DNA of 64,000 nucleotides from Polytrichum commune (GCA_950295325.1 OX485805.1:57622758-57686757), one strand, 5' to 3'. Shown: positions 1 to 13,948, counted from the stretch's first letter. Numbers and translations are program-made. Notes: a model not told the origin generated them from the letters alone.

Positions 1-2981
1 TAGCATATAGTAGATGCCTCCATTATTGATACTCATACGAGGATTTTGGCACATCCACTTCCACTCAAAGAATCCTAAACTCCCTAGAGTTGATTGATTT
101 GATGTCAGTACAACACACTATAAAAAAAAACCAAGTGAACAATATACAGTTCGAGGTTGAGAGGAACAAACTAAATTGTAGAGGTGTGAGCTCCACCTTG
201 CTTCTAAACATGCTATGGATTGTACAATTTCTAAGATCCTTGTAACAAATCGGTGTCCTATCTTACACAATACGCAGAGCAGTGGATTCAAATACATTCA
301 ATCAAATCGGGTATACTGAACAACAGGCTCCATACTCCACGTGTCACTGACTGGCCATGGCCACAACTCAATCAAGAACACAATTAAGTTACAAGTACTA
401 GATGAAGTAACAAAATTAGGGAGACACAAAATTCACAAATGTCCATAAAACCACTCTCTTCTAGAGCCTGCAATCCGCTTTGAACTTCCTACATACACGC
501 TTGCAATCACTTGCAAACATAGCTTTAAAACATATAGGTATTGACTAGGCGTTGCTACGATGAATGGCCCCAGGGAACTGTCACGTAATTGTAAGCAAGA
601 ACAAAAAACAATTTGAAAGGTCTGCCTTTGGGCCAAGAAAATGGACTCAACGCATGATTCTAGCGAGTAGGCATTTAGAATGCAAATTTCTACCAACAAA
701 GCATACATCCTCTGTACAAATGTCTAAACAATTAACAAGAAACCAAGTAGATCCCAACTTTTTTAAGACACTGACAAAACATTTTTCTTGGCATTGACCA
801 AAACCCCCTTAGAGACGACCTTTCCTTCATTCATCCCTACAGAAGCTCCACCCCAACCCGACCACATAGCAAAACACACCAACCCCTTATTCATATTTGC
901 TTACTCCACAACCCTCACCAAGCTACACTAAATCCACACAAGAAAAAAACCCACCTGAGCCCACGAGTTGTAGCCCAAATTGCATTTCCAAGGCCTCCCG
1001 CACCGATGACAAACAAACTGCTCCGATAGTAGATTTCCGATTAAATATCGTACAAGAACAGACTTTTCTCTATATTTTCCCAAGTTGCCAAACCATCATC
1101 ATCAACCTGAGAGGCAATCCAAACTAGTCACTTGAACCCATGGTCATGACCAGCGTTGCTCGACGGAAAAGGCCTCACAAGTAGTCTCTTACGTAATCAA
1201 AAGAAGTCCCTTCTCACTAAACGCAAGAAAGTATCAAATTGCTTCAAACTTGGACCATTCCAATTCATGCTACTTCATTGTTGGGTTCCTCCACAACCAA
1301 TGATCTCAGCAATTGAAAGTACACGTCAACGATCACAAATTCAATAAACCTGAGAAGGATTTGTGAAACCCACATCGGGAAGACATTAAAAACAAATTCA
1401 CGTAACCTCAATCAATGCAATCGATCATTCTAGAAGAAAAGCAATACAATCTTCCCATCGACACGCTACTCTATCTATAGCCTCTTGAACCATGTCCTCA
1501 TCACTAGTAATTTTTAAAGTGACTGCAGTGCAATGATTTCGAGATATGACATTTTCTATAGGAACTGTCCTCTGGGCTTGAAGTCCTCGCTTAGGTGTGT
1601 GGAAGCAGACTTAAAGTATACAATTCGAGTGTTCAAATCATGGAATAATTTAAAATCATCTACACGTGAGAGTAAAAAATAAGGGAGCCCGTTTCCTTGC
1701 TCCCCGTACAACTTTGGGAAGACTAGGTCTTTGTTCTCACATGAAATGATCTTAACCCCCTCAGACACTTTTGTGCTGCCATAATAGGGAGAAAGAAGAG
1801 TATCACATATTCGAAGGCAAGAGTACCAACCGTTTTAAGAAATAGAGATGAAACCCCCCTAAGTCATGTCATACAAGGATTTTGGCACATCCACTTCCAC
1901 TCAAAGAACCCTAAAACTCCCTCATATTGGTTCATAAACCTTGACATGTCAACTCCATTAGAAATAGAAGCACATCATCAGCAAGCAACTTCTAAGGACC
2001 CCAACCCCCACCCGATGCTCGAAGAACTTCAGCGTTTGTAACAATACACGTAACCACAACCACTTGAGACATATATGTGCACGAGACCGTCAACTCGTGT
2101 AGAGCACAACAACCTACACATCCACCCCCGTTCTAGTCGAGAACACATTGGCACTCCTCTCCAACTTGGCCAACACAATGCGTTTTCCTTTCTACACTCA
2201 CCTCCACGTCCAAGTCCAACTCAAAAGATTGATTACCGCACCGCACCACAACCAAATCAACCAAACCACGACAAACAATCTTCCACCTCACAAATAACTC
2301 AGATCTTAAAGATCACACCGCTCCCACTTGTTGACAAGTGCGACCCAGCAACAACACGGACCAAATTTTGATGCTCCAATTGGGGAGACGCTATTATACA
2401 AGTAGGGAGTTTGACTTGCTTGCCTCTTTGAAAAAATCTAACTAATTATTTAAAGGGAATAAAATTACGAACAACTTGCATTCCTCGTCATTTCCTCTAC
2501 TCCGTCATTGAAGAAATCTTGCACAAATTTCAAACAACACTTTCTGGCCAAATCAGTTTAATTCCACCGTTATTCGTATTTCTACCTTACACCTAGTAGA
2601 ACATTTTAAAACAACAACTGACCAAATTGTTTATTTTATTGCCATAAGATGGCCTTGATCTTGAATGGATACTATCATTGGGTTTCTTTATATCACCAAT
2701 TTGCTTATGTGTATGTTAATAACTAAATCTGGCCAAATTCAAACTAACAACCATGAGAGTTCGACTTGTTAATTTTGAAATCAAAGTGATTAATGTTTTA
2801 AAGTTTTGAAGTGTGTCATTCATAGACCACCATTTTTTTGGGTTTTTATTATTCATCATGGGGCCCGTGACTTGGGTCGAGGGCCTCCTTGGTTGACAAT
2901 GTGGTTAGGTGGACCCACGTTTGCCACATATTTTAAGAACCCTTGACACCTTCTCCCACCGCAGGAAACAAGCTCACAAGG
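1..2981. other. gene-poor AT-rich sequence with dispersed repeat remnants
   Basis: I see no convincing coding exon; open frames are short and compositionally ordinary. A stretch near 30-90 recurs near 1868-1930 (both read ...aggattttggcacatcc... and continue for about 55 bp). A second stretch, about 2215-2825, recurs diverged at about 10433-10806. Both pairs are in direct orientation, so this is old repetitive DNA of unknown class. Confidence 0.6.
2215..2825. repeat. diverged dispersed repeat, copy 1
   Basis: It shares long blocks with 10433-10806, including the rare words ctcaaaagattga, ttgccataagatgg, cactatcattgggtttctt and accatgagagttc in the same order and orientation. No terminal repeats or target duplication could be found, so the class is unknown. 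Confidence 0.6.
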
Positions 2982-3644
2982 TACAGTCTAACCTTGATAA
3001 TGTCACCCTTGTTAATGGGACACCTTGATACTGTCACCTAAAAGTTTGAAACCGATTTTCTTAGTGTAAAACTCCCTCGTTATTATCCCTATCACCCTTG
3101 TTAATGTCACTATTTTTTTCCAAAATCCGTAGTGTAAATGTGATAATATCAAATATGGATGGATTGTATGTGATGGTTGGATGTATGGATTGTATGTGAT
3201 GGTTGGATGGACATATTGTAGTAGCCAAAAGGGTCATGAGCCACCCCTGTGATAAATGCAATGTTATTCAAAGGGTCATGAGCCGCCTCTGTGCACCAAC
3301 CCTGAACGGTGCTGTCTATACACGGCACTCAAAGGTGTTGTCTTTGACGGCGCTGCCAAGACTTCTTGGCCTCTATGCACCCCACCTTCCGTCACATGTG
3401 TTCACCTATGTGTCTTTGAGGGTTTCAGCTTGTGTGAAGTAATTTAGGATGTTAAGTTCTACGGTTTAGCTGAGCTGGTACAGAGTAGTGTCGACTTAAG
3501 CTAAATTAGTTCAATTGGTTTGCAATGTAGAAATCTCAAGATATGTGGCACGGTCTTCACTGTTTCTATAGTCAATAGTCGCATAGGAGAATCTAGTAAG
3601 ATCATAAGTGTTAGCCGCTCATCCTAAGTGGGCATTCAATTAGG

Positions 3645-3800
3645 AACAATCTTCTAGATTAGTTAGTCAAGCTCATAAGTAGAAACAATCTTCTAGGTAG
3701 GTTAGTCAAGCTCATAAGTAGAAACAGTCTTCTAGGTAGGTTAGTCAAGCTCATAAGTAGAAACAGTCTCCTAGGTAGGTTAGTCAAGCTCATGGTCGAG
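3645..3800. repeat. 39-bp tandem repeat inside the pogo-like element
   Basis: The word gttagtcaag recurs at 3662, 3701, 3740 and 3779, an exact 39-bp period, within a unit containing gctcataagtagaaaca. Units differ by single bases (caatcttc, cagtcttc, cagtctcc), showing local slippage inside the transposon. Confidence 0.9.
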
Positions 3801-4028
3801 CTCACTTGTATATAATGAACCATTGTTCATTTGGAATTTAAATGCACACTTTCTATCATAGGCTTGTGTTTCTTCATGCAGTGCAGGTGTTCTTCGTTGT
3901 GTTGTTGTTTTTGTTGTTGTTGCTACATTGGAAGCTAGTGATTGGCTGGTTTTTTGCTCTTGTAAGCCTTCGTTGGCATTGTTGCATAGCTTTGTGAATT
4001 CGGTAGCGTATGAATTATTAAGGACAAG

Positions 4029-4403
4029 GTGCGAGATGTATGTCAAGTGGAATATTCTATTGAGGTGGAATATTCTACTGAGGAGCTTGTGCAATTAGTG
4101 CAAGATGGCGAACATGTACTTGATTCCATGGAAGAAGACCCATTGATTGTTGATAGCAATGATGATGAGTCTAAAGTAGTGAAGCTAAGCGATGCACAAA
4201 AATATGCTAAAGATGTTTTGAATTTTATGGCTAGCCAAGGTTCTCAGATTTTCAACACTCATGAGTTGTTGGGAATGGAAAACATCCATGACAAACTCAT
4301 TAGAATTGGTGTTGGACATTTAACATCACTAAAACAATGTGACATTAGAAGCTTCTTTGTCTCTAGTGAGAGGTCTTTACCTGATCTCAATGACACATTG
4401 TGA
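4029..4403 (+). pseudogene. C-terminal remnant of pogo/Tigger-type transposase
   Basis: The 124-residue frame lies inside the TA-flanked element, in its own orientation. It shows the layout of Tigger transposase tails: an acidic stretch (MEEDPLIVDSNDDES), then a helical segment starting DAQKYAKDVLNFMASQ, then HDKLIRIGVGHL, then a short terminal motif. That last motif, QCDIRSFF (about residues 103-110), fits the PCNA-interacting consensus QxxIxxFF known from pogo-family transposases, which is thought to link transposition to replication. The N-terminal DNA-binding domain and DDE catalytic core are not recognisable upstream, where a 39-bp tandem repeat sits. The ATG at 4029 is only the first in the open stretch and need not be a real start. 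Confidence 0.75.
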
Positions 4404-4636
4404 TGTGCTCATGTTGTTATTCACAATTTTGAATTATATTTTACATTCAAAAACATTGAAGTCTTGTGTTTTTTTTTACATTGTAATTTCATTTTGATTT
4501 TCTACCTTTTTTTTTTTTGATAATATCACATTATGCACAAATCTTCAAAATGTGACATTATCAAATATGTCACACCTTGTTTATATCACACTTTATGGTG
4601 AAACGGATGGTGTGATATTATCAAGGTTAGACTGTA

Positions 4637-7600
4637 GTACAATTGGTAGTGCAACACCGGGATAATACAAGAGTGGCTGGCCCCACTTGGGGTGCGTTGG
4701 AATTCGGTGCTTATATAATCTATAATCCCCCAATAGGGAAAATTTTGGGGACATGAGCACCGACAAAGCAGGGCCAAGCAAGTGCACCTGCTACCTTGGC
4801 CACTCAAACCCACCAAGCCAATGTGGAAGAAGATCACGTTCCTTAACTTATGCAAATGCAACAAACGCGGTTGCTTATCGGCGCCGCGTTGGAGTCCCTG
4901 CACCGTTAATGATTTCTTTAATGCCCCATACTATTCAGAGTCATGCAAGGCTATAAAAGGTTTACGATACAAATCCTTTCTTACCACACTGGTTATCTCA
5001 AGTAGTGTGTGTTACTATGCGGAGTTACCTAATGCTATAACTTTTTAATGTGATTGCAATACTCTACCAAGCAAAGTCATTTATGTTCTATAATGTTTGA
5101 ACAACCTATTGTATTGAACTTTCGTTAGTAAAATTTAAACTCCCGAGTAAGATGTAATTGCACTGCGTAGTTTCGAATAGTCACATGCATGGTTTGGGGA
5201 TAATCTATGTAGCAAAGCTCAAATAAGGTGTTTGGACAATGTAGAACATTAATGACTTTACTTGCGAAAATCTTCCACTCTTTGGAACAATTTAGAGCAT
5301 TGAGTAATTCTAAATAGCACATGACACTAGACTTCTTAATCGGTGTAGTGGTCCCAAGGAAAAGTGGCCGTAGGGTGGGCACTTTGCAATCCACATGCAA
5401 GTTTGACCGTTGGATCAAATAAGAATGGTCTCATCTAGTTAATAGTTGCGTTATTACAAAGATTACCATTTAAAGTTATAGGAGCAGAGTTGAGATGCGA
5501 AACTTATCAAAGATCAAAGTGAAATTTATTTTTCTTTTTTAGGGATCAAATAGGCCCTCTTAATTGTGTACATTACAAAGCATATAAAGATCTCCATATA
5601 CTACACACACATTCCAAATACAACAAGACACATGTCTTTGTGGTGTTCGTTAATAAGTACCAGCTAAGCTAGGTAACCTATCTTCTGAAAGTCCAATCTA
5701 AGGTTCACATGTAACCAAGTACCACTCAGATACAAATGTTTGGTTAAGATACTTAATTGAAGTAGGCCCACTTCCCTTAACCTATATATGTCTAAGAGGT
5801 CCATTTTGAGCCTCTCGATGTCATAAATAGGGTTTGAGAATTTTATGGTATTTTTAGCAAAAATAATTAAAGTTGGCTCTGTATGAAATTAAGCTCATTC
5901 ATCATATTATACATGCTTCCAATTGGAATAATTATGTACAACGAATTATAAGAAGTTCGAGTAAATGTCATACCTCCCATATGACCATTTAAAGAGCACA
6001 TGAATCTTCACTTTGGTAATGGATGAGATATTTATAAGAACTTCAAAATCTACAAGGAAAGTGATTGTGGCCTCCATTTGGATTTGCTAACCATTTTGTA
6101 TAAATTGTGTGTTGTTCATATCCTCATACACATGGCCTAGTTGGAAAAGTAACCATCAAGACCCATCAACCTAAGTTTGTATCATGGATTCTCAAAACAA
6201 AACACGAGTATCGCACAACATCAATATTTGGTCTAAATACTAAAAGCTTTCTCCCACAAATGATGCCATAGGACACCACCTTTAAATAGCTTACAACTTA
6301 TCCCATTTGTGTCAACAGACATTAAACCTTCCTCTACAAGCTTTTGATGGGAGAGAGGGGTCTTAGGCTAGGATAAGGTCTCGAGCAATCATGAACAAAA
6401 TTTCTAAATTTGACCGAAAAATAATGTATGCCTTGCCTGAATTCTCAAAAGCAATGTATGCCTTACCCTTGTATTCATGAAGGTTTCCTTGTCCACAAAA
6501 CCCATTTTGAGTGCATCTCAGCTTCAAGTTCAAAATCCAATATATATGGTCACTTTCATGTTAATGTTATTTTGAAAGTGTTAAACCCTAATTAGATCAA
6601 ATCAACTTATGTAATCCTAGTCAAGCATAACAAGGTGTAATTTAACACATTAGTTCTCGTTTGTGAACTGAAAAAAATATGAGCTTACTTTAATCAATTA
6701 TAATTTAGTTAATTAATGAGAAATGATGCACTTAAGTACACTTGTTTACACTTGATTAAGCTTAATTACACTCAGTTTACTTGCACTTAATTAGTTTGAA
6801 TGTGTATGAATACTTGTGGAAATCTACTTGTGAAAAGAGAAGGCATTCACTAAAATATTATTGAATGTATGTGCTACAATTAGTATGTTGTTTGCAATTT
6901 AACTGTCGGATGATAAAGACCCTTTCAAATGGCAAGTCACACAAATTATGATCCCATTGCTAATTAGGTTTTTTCATAACTTTTGCTTTCCAGTTGATTA
7001 GATGTCGTATTGGTGATTTCCCTTCTGGAATGAAATCCCAATAAAAAAAGGAATATGTATTGTACATGCCTTCATCCAAAACTCAATCACAACTTCAAAA
7101 TCATAAACTTCACTTTAACCCCCAAAGGCCCAAGCTTTTTCCACATGGTAACAAACACTGTTCATGTGTTATAAAACTAAGGTTGTAAGGCTACCAAGCA
7201 AAGACTTTGTGAAGCAAACTTATGGACATTGAGTCAAGTTCACATCAAGTTATGGTTGTTAAAATAAATATCTCCTCATTAAATATTACATGACTTTTCA
7301 TGTATAGCCTTTAGGTGTTATGACTGCATGCTAGTGAATGGTGTTTTGAAATATGAAAGTCAATAATGACTATTTATGGTTGAATTGGAAGAAACATGCC
7401 TATAAATGAAAATGATCTAATAAAAGAAAATTATGAGTGAATTTAGTTAATGATATATACTTGACAATGATCAATGTATTTGTGACAAGTGTGATTTAAT
7501 TGTAATTTGAAGTGCATTTCTTATTAATTATGGACATTTAGATTCGTTCAAATAAGTTTTGGGCATTGATGCCAATTCATGTGTAAATCGCATAACTTTC

Positions 7601-10600
7601 TTCTATAAATGTTTGTTATGACAAAAATCAAGAAGTGAAATTTGGACGCACAAACAAAAGTTGGCATCAAGAATTTGATGATTCCATATTTCTATTGCAT
7701 TTGACCAACAAAAACATTCATTGGTTTGCACACTAATGCTCAACACATTTGTAACAAAATAAAAGGATCGCTTTCTATAAAAATGAAAATGGAAAGCTTA
7801 AAACATAATACTCGTTCAAGGTTGATACACCATAGATACTATCATCAATAATCAACACAACATGTATACGTGGATCCATACACATTGCCACTACCAAAAG
7901 ACTCCTCGCCCTTAAATTTCCTTTTCAACACCTTTTAACATACCGAAATGAAGTTGTTCCTCAATGGAATGGTAAAAGAAATTATCATGACAAACTAGCT
8001 AGGAATGACACTTGAAGCTCACTTCTTTCAAGTTGGCCTATTAAAAACATTCCCGTGTGAAGCAACCCCACTATGACCTAGACGGTTTCCACCATTTGCC
8101 AATCTCGAGAGCCGGGGCGCAAATGAGGTATTAAAGCAAATATGTAACTTACACCGTGGAAGCCACGGAACTATAGACTAACCAGTGCCATACAAATGTG
8201 TTGCTTTCTCACCTCGTCGCGAACGCCTTAAAAAATTTAACTTGTGGTCGAGTGACTTAGAATTGCATGTTTTATGCTCAAGGAAGATAGCACCTCTAAA
8301 GCAAATCCTCATCTAGAAGATTTAGGTTGTGCAAGATCTTATCTCAAAGTGTTTGAACCCTCTCGAATGTTCTCCTTTGTGAATATAATTAACCTAGAAG
8401 TCACCGTAAACACTCTTCTCCATCTTAGACCCTTCCATATAGGATGTGAGAGAACTCTTTCACATTGGACCCACATAAAATGTAATTCAATTTTTGTCTA
8501 CTCTTTGGTTTGCCTTAATTTGCTTCAAAATGTAATTTCCACTTGAAATTGTGCATTTACATATCCATCAAAACTTGGTGAATATTCACAAGGCCTACCA
8601 AGGGGGAAGACGATTAAGGGGAGGGGAGGTTAAATATGTTGATTATTGGGTTTAACCTCGGTAATCATGTTTAAGTAACTATTATTTATGCTTAACCTAA
8701 CCCTAATTCGGTTTCAAAGGTCCCGAATAAGTCTAGTGAGTTAATTTGGGATGAATCAACAACTGACCTATAAGGGGTCTAATTTTTATTTATTTATAAG
8801 CCCCTTGGTAGATGTTAGGAAACCTATTCAACCAAAACATCATAAAAATCTTCCATATTTTCTAGAAACATGTTACGCCAAGCCAAGGATAAGGTACAAT
8901 TTACTAGATGTAATACTTCCTTGGGCCAAGGCCATATTGAAACCTTGACACACCATAACCATGTTGCTTTGGAGGCACTTTGCTTCATGATATCTTGGTC
9001 TTGAGATCCTAGCGTAATGATTGAGGGACCAATGCAATGGTCTTGAGTCTTGAGTAATGGGATCGCTCAATTTTATATTTTCCAAGTCGACCTTGTACTA
9101 CTCTTGTCCATTGTGCTATTATATGTCGCTTGACCAATTTGGGTGACCACCTCCTTTAGGAGTTGACCCTTTCTTATTAGAGTTGTAACTCATACACCTT
9201 TGTTTGACCTTATTTATTTCCCTAAGAACTTGGAAACCTTTTATATATTCGTGTTAGAATCGTTAATTAAGTGGTGCCTCATGGTTAAATTGATCACGCT
9301 ATCATATCTCTAACAACATGGCTTTAACCCCTAAAATCTTGAACCGAACATGTATTATGAAAGATGAAATAGAGGTCACATTTGGAATTGGCATACAAGG
9401 AAAGAACTTGAAGAGAAAATTTTAGACCACATCCACATGGTTGGAATAAAGATCATTATCCTTGATCTCCACCAAAGTAGTTAAAAAAGTTTCCCTCTAT
9501 AGCACAATTTTTTTTAAAGATTAATTAAAATCACTTCATCTTTTTGATGATTTGGCTAAAAGTGTGCATTTCATAATTTAGTGGAAAAAATAAAAATAAA
9601 ATCATGGCGTTGACCTTGTTTATTTTTTAACAAAGGACATTTTAGTTCCCATCATTTGAGAAGTCCATATCTTACAGTTATTTCTATCAATTTCCTTTAG
9701 ATGGTGCATAACGTGACTAGTTCAAAGTGGGAAAAAATAGGAAACAAAATGCAAATTTTCCTTGAGAAAATAATTGTTAAAAAACACTCCCAACCATTTT
9801 TGGCTTCATAGGAATTTAGGGGCTAAGGTATGTGTACCTACCAAAATCCAACGCTATAAACCAAATTAATATATTAAGAAAATTCAAATGTACAATTGTG
9901 GCAACTAGTGATCATTTTAGGTTCAATGTTGACTTTGGGTGTGTCTACTCTTAATGGCATTTGTAAGACTTTTTTATCATGTAAATGGTACCCAAATTAA
10001 TGCGTGGAGAGTTCAAAATATTATTTAGGATCAAATGATGGATTCATATGAAGTGTAATTGATTTTAAAGTCCAAGAAACTAAAAAGGCTAACGGGATTG
10101 GAAGTACATCATGATGGATTCAAAGGAATTAACTCCCTAGAGTGGCGGAGTGTGGTAGCCTCCGTAAGATAGAGGCTAATGTCACCTAGATGAAACCATG
10201 AAGTCGAGGTTGAGCCCTCAATATAGTTACCTTATTTGAGAACTTTGATTTGAGAACTTTCGTGGAGAGTGTCACAAGGAGGGGTGAAATTACTTTGAAA
10301 ATGAATGAGATCACCCTAGCAAAGCACTTCATGAATGCATTGGATTCTTGTAAACTCTGCTTCAAGTGGTGACGAATTTGGACAACTTGCATTGGATTGA
10401 TGTCCACCACAAACTTCACGTGTCAAATAGACTCCAACTCAAAAGATTGAGCACCGCACCACAACCAAATCAAATCAAACAAATAACAAATGATCTTCCA
10501 CATGACAAATAACACAAAGCTCAAATCTGGCCGAATCAGTTTATTTTCATCATTTTCCATAATTCTACCTTATACCTAGTAGAATGCATCTATATAACAA

Positions 10601-12408
10601 CTAGCCAAATTGTTCAAATTTTGCCATAAGATGGACTTAGTCTTGAATGGACACTATCATTGGGTTTCTTTGTTTCACCCATCAACTTCTGTGTATGTTA
10701 ATATCTAGTTGTGGCCAAATTCAAATGACAACCATGAGAGTTCAACTTGTTAATTTTGGAGTCAAAGTGATTAATGTTTAAATTTTTTGGAGTGAGTCAT
10801 TCATATTTTCCCTTTCTTTATTTCCAAGTATGTACAAATTTGCTAGAAACCATTTAAGGTTCATCCATGTAGAAAGGACCACCCACATTTATCTAAAATC
10901 ACTTGCGAAGCAACCTATCGTTCATTTTATGATTGTATCTACAAGGTCAATCCTCACATGGAGTCAATAATATGGCAAACAATTTTGTGGATAACAAGTA
11001 AGGAATATTAACTTTGAACTTCTTGAAGTTGTGATGATTTATATCTATGTGAAATAAGCTTAATTAAACATATGATTTTTTAATGTTTGATCTCAAGCAC
11101 ATCACATCTATTAAATATGAATCATGATGCTCCTATGTGCATTTTTTATCTGATTTGGGATTTGTTTTTTGTGCAGTGCAATGGCAAGGGGGTATGATTT
11201 TCAAAATAAACCAAACATGGCCCAAGGGTCCCCCTTCCAAAATCAAGTGCCCTTTAAACTAATGCCTCTCTATCATGCATGTACTTAATCCCTAAATGCC
11301 CAAAGGGGTTGTTTTCAACCATTTTTTTGAACTTTAAGGCCATGCATAGGGTTAGCTTGAGTGGATTATATTTGTATATTCCATAACTTTGTAGAAAGGA
11401 AAAATGTCTTCAGAGACCCAAAAGTCAAAGTTTCTAATCAATCTATAAAAGCATAAAAAATCGTTGGGCATTTAGGGGTTCAGTTAGTCTTTACATATCA
11501 TTTCTTTACTCAAAATTATCAAAGACAAATTAAATTGGATGAAATTTCTTGATTTCATGTGCTAAGCCTTTATGCTCCAAATATGAAGATGTTGTAGAGG
11601 CTTGTAACTATGGTGTGCTTGATTGTAATGAATGGTTTAAAAACATACTTGAAAGTGATTTATCCAATGTCGGCAACTCACGAATTATATTAGCTTTAGG
11701 ATAACTCGAAGATGAGGAAGCCTCACAAACAATACGGGGTACCTCAACCTCAACAAGGACCCCAAATGCATGCCACATTGCCCATGGTAAATAATTTGCA
11801 ATTTACCTTGACCATTTTATGATCGCAATTGTTCATCTTATAATTTGATGGATGAAAATAACAATTTCTACTCTTTTATTGCATAAATGAAACCATACCA
11901 TTATTCATATGATGATGCTTTTTCCCTTTCCAAATGAAGTCGCGTTCACATGTGGCTTGATGTTAGCATATGGCAATCATGATTCAAGCTATGTAGGAAT
12001 CCACCGGGATTTCTAGAAGTAGAATTTCTCCAATTTTTTGAGGCCTACATAATTAAGTGGATATACATGGGAATGTTCTAGGCACCAAAAACCCAAAAAA
12101 TGTAGGCAATAAAGAAGGAAGTGGGGGAATAACAATGCTTTTGGTCATTGGAGGGAAATCATACGCCAAGTGCGTCATTCCCAACACATCAAAACCATGC
12201 ATGCAACTTGAGGGCGCCAACACAAGAAGCATACAAAGACACGCAACTTAAGCAAAACCAAGGGAGCAATATAAATGTAAGAGTCAAAACAACAACAATT
12301 TCAAACTACAACTAAGACACTTTGTGGGTCTCGTGTAATTGATGATTGAAAAATAATTGGCACCAAAAATACTAAGAGAGCGCATGTATTTTGATTATGT
12401 TGCAAGGT
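4637..12408. other. long gene-poor AT-rich stretch
   Basis: Apart from the repeat copy at 10433-10806, I see no gene, RNA gene or transposon end that I can support. Open frames are short (under about 100 codons), lack recognisable domains and are spaced as expected by chance. Confidence 0.55.
10433..10806. repeat. diverged dispersed repeat, copy 2
   Basis: It matches 2215-2825 in order and orientation but is shorter, with several internal gaps. Boundaries are approximate. Confidence 0.6.
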
Positions 12409-12416
12409 CATCAAGA

Positions 12417-12772
12417 CTCGGGGGGGGGGGGGGGGGGGGGGCAGTGTGTTAAAAAGTTAAGGATATAGGTGTGAACAACCACTATTTTATAGGGGGGTAT
12501 TACTTTCAAGTCTCTTCTTTTTTTCACATGCTATCATTATGTAAATTTCTACTTTGGGTTAATAGAAAAATGGCTTGCATTACTTATAATTCCAAATTAC
12601 CTATTATTCCATACCCTATAGTACTTTAAAGATGTCCAGTGCCATTTTTGATACCCTATATTACTCTTAAGTCCATTTATAATTTTTAGCCCCCATGTTT
12701 TTAAAATACCCTATCATTTGTTCGCACGTATATTGCTACTCCAACCAATGACTACCCCCCCCCCCCCCCGAG
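12417..12772. mobile_element. MITE with G-homopolymer inverted ends
   Basis: The 356-bp element starts CTCG followed by a run of 22 G in all (12420-12441). It ends with a run of 15 C (12755-12769) followed by GAG. On the opposite strand the right end therefore reads CTCGGGG as well. Inside the homopolymer the inverted ends continue imperfectly: atataggtgtgaacaa on the left against atatacgtgcgaacaa on the right. It is flanked by a perfect 8-bp direct repeat, CATCAAGA, at 12409-12416 and 12773-12780. An 8-bp duplication fits the hAT superfamily (MULE also possible). No coding capacity is present. Confidence 0.85.
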
Positions 12773-12780
12773 CATCAAGA

Positions 12781-13480
12781 TGGACCGTACAGGTTTTACA
12801 CGGGCAAACCACACATGCAAAATGGCTCCTATGACAATAATAATTTCAAGCAAGATGCAATGAAAATAAACAATGTAATATACCCTACAAGTATTGCACT
12901 TAAAGCCATTTTCTAAGACTATTGTTAAAAAAAAAACCAAAAAAAAAAAAAACTTGAGTTCAAGTCATATGCACTCACCAAGCTTTCAACTCTTTGAGTA
13001 GGTTTACATTGGGGTCCCGGTCCAAGAAACTTGGATCCAAAACACCCCCTTTAATGGAGCCACTTGGGGTCGAGGCCCCTCCGTTGGTGGGAGGAGGAGG
13101 CTCTCATAGGAGAGGCGGTTCATTTGAAACGCAACGAGGGCATGCGGGTGTGAAGTTAAGACCAAATTCAATCATGATCTGCTCAATAACGGGGGGAAAA
13201 AATAACCAAAAAAAAAAAAACTTAGATTGATATCTTTGAGGTACAATTACATGTTGGCTTTGTGATCTTCACATTTCCTCATCCAAAAAATGCAACGTAG
13301 ATTGTTCACAACATGCTTCCATTTCGAGCTAACTTATGATTAGGTTAGTCTAACTCCTTTATGCTTCATGCTTGTCGCGCACAACATTGTATAGAGTTCG
13401 CATAGTGCATGGTGAGCACTTGTAAGGCTTGAACTCCATATGAACTGCTCTGATGTGTGTCCAAATTAGATTTCTGAAAA
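12781..13480. other. non-coding stretch with two A-rich tracts
   Basis: Near 12930-12955 and 13198-13222 the sequence reads accaaaaaaaaaaaa followed by actt(g/a)ga, forming an imperfect direct repeat around a GC-richer 250-bp piece. A short frame at 12994-13230 shows no domain. Nothing else supportable is seen. Confidence 0.45.
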
Positions 13481-13669
13481 CTAGATCCTAGGAGATCCTC
13501 CAGTGTGCAGTAAAGTGTGCATCTGGAGTTGTCTATTCAACATGGATGAGCCGCATACATCACAGCTGATATGACAATGTGACAATTCGCGGTGTGCTTG
13601 TAGCCGATAAACATCAACAAATACCTCCCCACACCGCGGTTCCATGCACACTACATGGTCAACCACCAT
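13481..13669 (-). pseudogene. C2H2 zinc-finger exon fragment (two fingers)
   Basis: The minus-strand frame contains two adjacent finger-like motifs. The first is CMEPRC...QAHRELSH (Cx4Cx12Hx4H). The second is CDVCGSS...QMHTLLH (Cx2Cx11Hx3H), followed by TGG as in finger linkers. This is the general pattern of TFIIIA-like plant zinc-finger proteins. Only 62 codons are open and no further fingers follow, so it is best read as an isolated exon or gene fragment. It lies to the left of a Helitron fragment that points towards it, so capture by that element is possible but unproven. Confidence 0.5.
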
Positions 13670-13948
13670 GGACTCTGCATACCCAAAGGAAAATACGTTC
13701 AGGAAATCAACATTTAAAGTTGCTCAAGCATCACTTGGATTTCGTGTGTGTGACCTTTCAGCCTTGTTAGCAACATAACTCCTAAATATACCTGATTTAG
13801 CACAAACATCAGAAAACAAGTCTCATCCATATTATGAAATACCACGTACGAAGCCACAACAACATAGCTACAAAGTTATACAGAGAGGAGTACTGGAAAA
13901 GTCCATTAGGGCTGCCACTCCCAGTTCTCTCCAACCGCTCAGTCGCAC

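Larger units (their letters stand above)
2984..4634. mobile_element. pogo/Tigger-like (Tc1/mariner superfamily) DNA transposon, internally degraded
   Basis: The left end reads TA|CAGTCTAACCTTGATAATG. The reverse complement of the right end reads TA|CAGTCTAACCTTGATAATA. These give about 24-bp inverted ends with one or two mismatches, flanked by a TA dinucleotide at 2982-2983 and 4635-4636. Ends that begin CAGT with TA target sites are typical of pogo-type elements such as plant Lemi1. The inside encodes the C-terminal end of a Tigger-type transposase (4029-4403). At 1651 bp, with no DDE core recognised, the element has lost most of its transposase and is non-autonomous. Confidence 0.88.
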
